This document shows positions 60,218-64,000 of a stretch of 64,000 nucleotides of DNA, in pieces. A program made the translations under genes and the position numbers. Position 1 is the first letter of the stretch. The number at the start of each line of letters is the position of its first letter. The DNA is taken from contig DATBLQ010000039.1 of assembly GCA_036555325.1 (NCBI GenBank), positions 35,432 through 99,431 on the forward strand, given 5' to 3'. The notes under the pieces are model-generated. The model saw only the letters and a list, made by a program, of their open reading frames with translations. It was not told the DNA's origin and searched no databases. This DNA is from DATBLQ01 sp036555325. GTDB taxonomy: Bacteria > Pseudomonadota > Alphaproteobacteria > Rhizobiales > Aestuariivirgaceae.

Positions 60218-61102
60218 TCAACTTCTCCACTCGAGAATCTTGCCTAGGAAAGCGCGCATATCGAAAATGAGATACCAGCTCAGCATAAGCACAAGCATGA
60301 TCATCACCACGATGCTCGAGAGCGCGGCAGCCAGAGGATAGTTGAGAACGTCCATGCTGCTGGTGATCGTGTTTCCGACCAGCTCATAGCCAACACCTCC
60401 CATGATGATGGGAACTGCGCTTTCGCCGAAAGCTCCGACGAATCCGAATATGATCGCTGCAAAGATGCCCGGCAGCGAAAGGGGCAACAGGATACGGCAG
60501 AACGTGGTGAACGGACTGGCCCCCAGTAAGGCGCTCGCCTCAAGATACTGCCTATCGATCGCGCCGATCGACAGCACCAGCGGGAAAACCATGAAGGGCA
60601 TGTAAGATGAGATCAGCCCGATGAGAACTGCGAAATCGCTATAGAGCAGCCAATCCACTGGCCCATCGGTCAGACCCATCGTCATGAGAACAGTGTTGAT
60701 CGTGCCATTGCGCCCGAGAAGGCTTGTCCAGGCGACATTGCGTATGATGTAGTTGATGAGAAACGGAATGGTGAATAGCACGAGCACGATTCGTGCAGCA
60801 TAGGCACTCGCTTTACGGGCGAGGAAATAGGCAATGGGATAGGCGATCAGCAAAGCAAGCGCGGTTGCCTCGACTGCGACAATCAAGCTGCGCTCCAGAA
60901 CCTTCAGTCGCGCGCCTTCGATGACGGTCAGATAGGATGCCAGTGAAAAAGCGGGCCGGAATTTCATCCCGACCCGTTCCCAAAAGCTGATTATGACTGT
61001 CAGGACGAGAGGAACGACCAGAAAAGCGCTGACGAAAACAAGCGGCAGACTCAGGAATCCTATCCGCGCGAAATATCGCCACGGTCGCGCTCTCCACTGC
61101 AC
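60218..61102 (-). CDS. ABC permease, spermidine/putrescine (PotB) type
   Basis: A 294-residue permease: FLSLPLVFVSAFLVVPLVLT, a long helix set, YPIAYFLARKA, and YLEASALLGASPFTTFCRIL as the coupling loop. Starts at GTG 61102, 9 bases after the binding-protein gene. The membrane components match the polyamine class, which imports organic cations such as spermidine or putrescine. Confidence 0.88.
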   Translation of the reverse strand: MQWRARPWRYFARIGFLSLPLVFVSAFLVVPLVLTVIISFWERVGMKFRPAFSLASYLTVIEGARLKVLERSLIVAVEATALALLIAYPIAYFLARKASAYAARIVLVLFTIPFLINYIIRNVAWTSLLGRNGTINTVLMTMGLTDGPVDWLLYSDFAVLIGLISSYMPFMVFPLVLSIGAIDRQYLEASALLGASPFTTFCRILLPLSLPGIFAAIIFGFVGAFGESAVPIIMGGVGYELVGNTITSSMDVLNYPLAAALSSIVVMIMLVLMLSWYLIFDMRAFLGKILEWRS

Positions 61103-61111
61103 GGTTCGAAC

Positions 61112-62278
61112 TCAGGCTGCTTTGAAACGCGCCCAGTCAGACTCGTAGAACTCGACCTCCGTCGGCCAGCGGTTTTGCCAGGTGCCGCCCTTTTCGAATT
61201 TTCTGCGCACATTCGCCGTGATTTGCTCGACTTTGGCGGCGTCCTCGGCGCTGAACTCGGACGGATTGGCCTTCGCATACTCCGGCGCCTGCGGATTGGT
61301 CATATAGCCGCGCAAACCCGTGATCTTGGCGCCGTACCAGCCGCCCATCATGAAATCGAGAAGCGCGTAGTCCGCCGCCGTCTGCTCTTCCGATCGGTTG
61401 GGGTTGTTGACCAGATATGCAGCCATCGCCCACAGAAGATAGCCTTCCTTGGGATCGGCATAGACAGCATCGATGCCCTTGGATTTTGCCACGAACACCA
61501 TCGGCTCCCAGCAATCGATGACGTAGACCTCTTTGCTTGTGATCAGGTTCACCGCCTGCTCGAAACTGTTCCAAATGACCCGGAACTGGCCAGCCTTCTT
61601 TTGTTCGATCAGGAAATCTATGACGGTCTTGAACTCTTCTTTGGTCATGTCGTCGGGGTTGTTGATCTTCGCCAGGCCGGCGTTCTTTAGATAAAGGCCG
61701 GTCTTTTGTGCAGCCGTCGTGTAGTTGTCTTCCAGAGCCACATAACCTTTCCATTTTGGATCGAACAGTGCTGCATAGGAATCGAGCGGCCCGGTTTTCT
61801 CAGGCAGATACGCGAACGAATCTCCCTGCAATACGGTTGGCACGCCATAGATTTTGTCGTTGAACCCGATGAACTGGAACCCTGGCTTCCCCTTGGCAAG
61901 AAACTCGTCGAGATAGGTGTTTTTGCCCCAGTTGGGTATGCGCGACGTATCGATCGGCACCACGAGATCGTTCTCCACCAGGGGTTTCTGCATGCCGCCC
62001 ACAATGTTGATGATGTCGTAGGTTCCCTGCCCTCCTCCAGCTACGAGCACGTTCAGCACAGCGGAGGGCGCATTGCCCATCGACACGAGATTCACGTCGT
62101 ATCCGGAAGCCGCTATGAATTTCGACCAGTCTCCGCCAGGGTCCCCTACGCCGATGTCTGCAAAATTGATGGTGCCGGCAGCCAACGATCGTGGCACGCG
62201 AAGCGCTGCAGTGGCCATCAGTCCGCTGACGGCCAGGCGCAGTGCGTCACGCCGGTTTATCTTCGCCAAGCTACGCAT
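61112..62278 (-). CDS. ABC substrate-binding protein, polyamine (PotD) type
   Basis: A 388-residue extracytoplasmic protein with a Tat-like leader (INRRDALRLAVSGLMATAAL). The body has family-like INFADIGVGDPGGDWSKFIA and VLNVLVAGGGQGTYDIIN, and a mature binding-protein layout of two lobes. I moved the start to ATG 62278 because GGGAGG lies 5 bases upstream; GTG 62296 would spoil the leader. Ligand probably a polyamine-like cation or related compound; not certain. Confidence 0.87.
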   Translation of the reverse strand: MRSLAKINRRDALRLAVSGLMATAALRVPRSLAAGTINFADIGVGDPGGDWSKFIAASGYDVNLVSMGNAPSAVLNVLVAGGGQGTYDIINIVGGMQKPLVENDLVVPIDTSRIPNWGKNTYLDEFLAKGKPGFQFIGFNDKIYGVPTVLQGDSFAYLPEKTGPLDSYAALFDPKWKGYVALEDNYTTAAQKTGLYLKNAGLAKINNPDDMTKEEFKTVIDFLIEQKKAGQFRVIWNSFEQAVNLITSKEVYVIDCWEPMVFVAKSKGIDAVYADPKEGYLLWAMAAYLVNNPNRSEEQTAADYALLDFMMGGWYGAKITGLRGYMTNPQAPEYAKANPSEFSAEDAAKVEQITANVRRKFEKGGTWQNRWPTEVEFYESDWARFKAA

Positions 62279-62424
62279 TCTATCCTCCCAATGCACTTAC
62301 GAATGTTGGTGGTTACGAAAGGAACGTTCGCCCGCGGCCGCTGCTTTGTCAACGCGCACCATCGAATCGAACCGGCAAGTCCAACTTGATCCGCTGGTCT
62401 GCAACTCAAGATGTGTTCGAGGCG

Positions 62425-63168
62425 TCAAGCCCGCACACGCGGCCATGCCGCCAGCAGCTGGCGCATATAGCTTGTCGAAGGGGAATCGAAGACCTCGTAA
62501 GCAAGGCCTTGTTCGGCGACCCGGCCCTGATACATGACAGCCGCATGATCGGCAATCAGTCGTACCACCGCAAGATTGTGGCTGACCACGATGAGTGTCA
62601 GGTTGTGATCGCGTCGCAACTCCTGCAGCAGATTGAGAAGATCCCCTTGTATCGATACGTCCAACCCAGCAGTCGGTTCGTCTGCGATGAGAATTTGCGG
62701 TCTTACCAGAAGCGCGCGGAGCAGCGCGACACGGCGAGCCTGTCCACCGCTTAACTGATACGGATATTTGTCAACCACCGACGGAGCGAGACCGATACGC
62801 CGCAGCATCGCGCCCGCTCGATTCCGTAAGCTGTCGCGGGATTCGCCCAATAGCTCGCCAACCTCGTCGATCGACTGCCCGACTGAACGACGCGGCGACA
62901 GAGAGGAGCCAGGGTCTTGAAAGATCGCCTGTACGATCCGGGCCCTTTGCCGGGGATTTGCATGCCCGGATAAATTGGAAAAGGTGATCGTCCCGGACGA
63001 TAGGCGTTGCAGGCCAAGTACGGCCCGCATCAGCGTCGTTTTTCCGGAACCGCTTTCCCCAACCACTCCAAAACACGAGCCTTCGGGAACGTCGACCGTC
63101 ACGCCATCGACCGCGTTCAACCGTCCGAAACGCACCACCGCACCCTCGACTCTGATTGCCGCGGTCAT
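62425..63168 (-). CDS. ABC ATPase, oligopeptide/dipeptide OppF/DppF type
   Basis: A 247-residue ATPase: Walker A GESGSGKTT, QAIFQDPGSSLSPRRSVGQS (diagnostic of Opp/Dpp ATPases), LSGGQARRVALLRAL, Walker B ILIADEPTAGLDVSIQG. Start ATG 63168 overlaps the preceding OppD-type stop as ATGA. The C-terminal zinc-cluster tail usual in OppF is short. Works with the gene before it. Confidence 0.9.
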   Translation of the reverse strand: MTAAIRVEGAVVRFGRLNAVDGVTVDVPEGSCFGVVGESGSGKTTLMRAVLGLQRLSSGTITFSNLSGHANPRQRARIVQAIFQDPGSSLSPRRSVGQSIDEVGELLGESRDSLRNRAGAMLRRIGLAPSVVDKYPYQLSGGQARRVALLRALLVRPQILIADEPTAGLDVSIQGDLLNLLQELRRDHNLTLIVVSHNLAVVRLIADHAAVMYQGRVAEQGLAYEVFDSPSTSYMRQLLAAWPRVRA

Positions 63169-64000
63169 TTCGCCGCTCTCAGGTGGCAACGCGCCACGTG
63201 CCCAGGCTCCTGCGAGCCCGGATAGCTCGGTGGCACCACCTCTGTGCAGGGCTCGAAGGCAAATTCACACCGGCTTCGGAAGATGCACCCGCTAGGTCGC
63301 TGACGCGGGTCGGGCAGCTCTCCCGGAATGACTCGAAAACGGTTCTGACGCGCATCCCTGCCGCGCTCCTGTTCGATGGTCACCTCGCAAGCCAGCAATG
63401 CAGCTGTATAGGGGTGCCCCGGCCTCGCGGTCACGCTGGAAACCCTGCCGTGTTCCACGACTTCCCCCGCGTACAGGACAACGATGTCGTCGCAATATTG
63501 GGCCACCAGGCCCAAGCTGTGAGTGATGAAGAAGATTGTACATCCGATCGTGTCGCGCAGTTTCCTTATCTCGGCCATGACCTGGGCTTCGATGGTCACG
63601 TCGAGTGCGGTCGTAGGTTCATCGGCGATCAGGAGCTGCGGGCGCGCGAGCAGGGCCATTGCGATTGCCACCCGCTGGCGCATTCCCCCGCTGAGCTCGT
63701 GCGGATATTGGTTGAGGCGTTCGGCCGCGCGATCAATTCCCACCGATGTCAGCGCGCCCTCTGCCAGCTTGGACCAGCGCCTGCGTACACCATATTCCTC
63801 ACCCCTCCTCAGAATCTCGTACAAGTGCGAGCGGATCGAGAACACCGGGTTGAGCGACGATAGCGGGTCCTGAAAGATCATGGCGACCCGTTTGCCACGC
63901 AATTTGGTGGTGGCGTTGATTCGCGTCAGGTCGAATCGATCATCACCGAGCGTCAGGGCACCGTTTATCGTACGTCCATTCGCCGCGAGGAGTCCGAGGA
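63165..64000 (-). CDS. ABC ATPase, oligopeptide/dipeptide OppD/DppD type (5' partial)
   Basis: C-terminal 277 codons; the frame is open through base 64000, so the start is outside the window. Visible: MIFQDPLSSLNPVFSIRSHL, LSGGMRQRVAIAMALLARPQ, Walker B LLIADEPTTALDV, THSLGLVAQYCDDIVVLYAG, and the C-terminal Cys-rich CIFRSRCEFAFEPC that is typical of OppD/DppD. Forms a pair with the OppF-type gene. The corresponding permeases probably lie further upstream. Confidence 0.92.
   Translation of the reverse strand, partial: LGLLAANGRTINGALTLGDDRFDLTRINATTKLRGKRVAMIFQDPLSSLNPVFSIRSHLYEILRRGEEYGVRRRWSKLAEGALTSVGIDRAAERLNQYPHELSGGMRQRVAIAMALLARPQLLIADEPTTALDVTIEAQVMAEIRKLRDTIGCTIFFITHSLGLVAQYCDDIVVLYAGEVVEHGRVSSVTARPGHPYTAALLACEVTIEQERGRDARQNRFRVIPGELPDPRQRPSGCIFRSRCEFAFEPCTEVVPPSYPGSQEPGHVARCHLRAAK

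Noticed and set aside
63156..63863. A 235-codon rightward frame at the window end
   Set aside because: Antisense to the OppD-type ATPase with all its motifs; no independent support.
1..64000. Search by eye for tRNA, rRNA, IS elements, phage genes, integrase or origin features
   Set aside because: None could be supported; island borders show composition changes but no transposase, integrase or att-like repeats.

Overview
The window looks like a chromosomal segment of a Gram-negative alphaproteobacterium, most likely of the order Hyphomicrobiales (rhizobia and relatives). This is inferred from the ABC solute-uptake gene sets, an extensin-family cell-wall protein, LptF/LptG-like permeases, moderately high but uneven GC content, and frequent GTG and TTG starts. 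I saw no rRNA, tRNA, CRISPR array, prophage or insertion sequence. Gene packing is tight, with many ATGA/TGATG overlaps and several convergent pairs whose 3' ends overlap.

Region 1 (1-3072): the end of a NitT/TauT-type (sulfonate/nitrate-like) ABC uptake operon, then a small secreted protein with a C-terminal domain shared with the giant repeat protein at 36959-40678.

Region 2 (3351-25095): a surface-glycan island. It holds GDP-fucose synthesis (gmd, fcl), many glycosyltransferases, a Stealth sugar-phosphate transferase, two LicD-type phosphotransferases, two exostosin-like proteins, an FkbM methyltransferase, a PhyH-type dioxygenase, an alkaline-phosphatase-fold hydrolase, a cyclic-peptide-type ABC exporter and a 915-residue triple fusion. 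Base composition changes sharply inside it (AT-rich at 10.4-13.1 kb, GC-rich at 23.3-25.1 kb), which suggests assembly from several sources.

Region 3 (25096-35994): the most interesting part, a dense set of lipid head-group genes. It contains myo-inositol-1-phosphate synthase, a CdsA-like CDP-lipid synthase, a CDP-alcohol phosphotransferase with phosphatidylinositol-phosphate-synthase hallmarks, a PgpA-type phosphatase and a PimA-like glycosyltransferase. Together these could make phosphatidylinositol and a glycosylated form, as mycobacteria do, but in a Gram-negative genome. A second module (FGGY kinase, nucleotidyltransferase, second CDP-alcohol phosphotransferase), a 3-ketosphinganine-reductase-like SDR and an LptF/LptG-like pair suggest further decoration, a possible sphingoid lipid link, and dedicated export.

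Region 4 (35991-45306): a stand-alone 5'-3' exonuclease, the giant Lys/Arg-rich repeat protein, an extensin-family protein, an orphan tungstate-type permease and several small envelope proteins.

Region 5 (45412-64000): nitrogen-compound uptake and breakdown. Genes include a cysteine-synthase-like enzyme, a glutamine-synthetase-like ligase, a class III aminotransferase, an N-formylglutamate-amidohydrolase-family protein, an isochorismatase-family hydrolase, a complete branched-chain-type ABC system, a Tat-exported flavin amine oxidase, a phospholipase D-like protein, pyroglutamyl peptidase, and polyamine-type and oligopeptide-type ABC parts. The last gene runs off the end of the window.

All functions are read from motifs, architecture and gene order; no database search was run.
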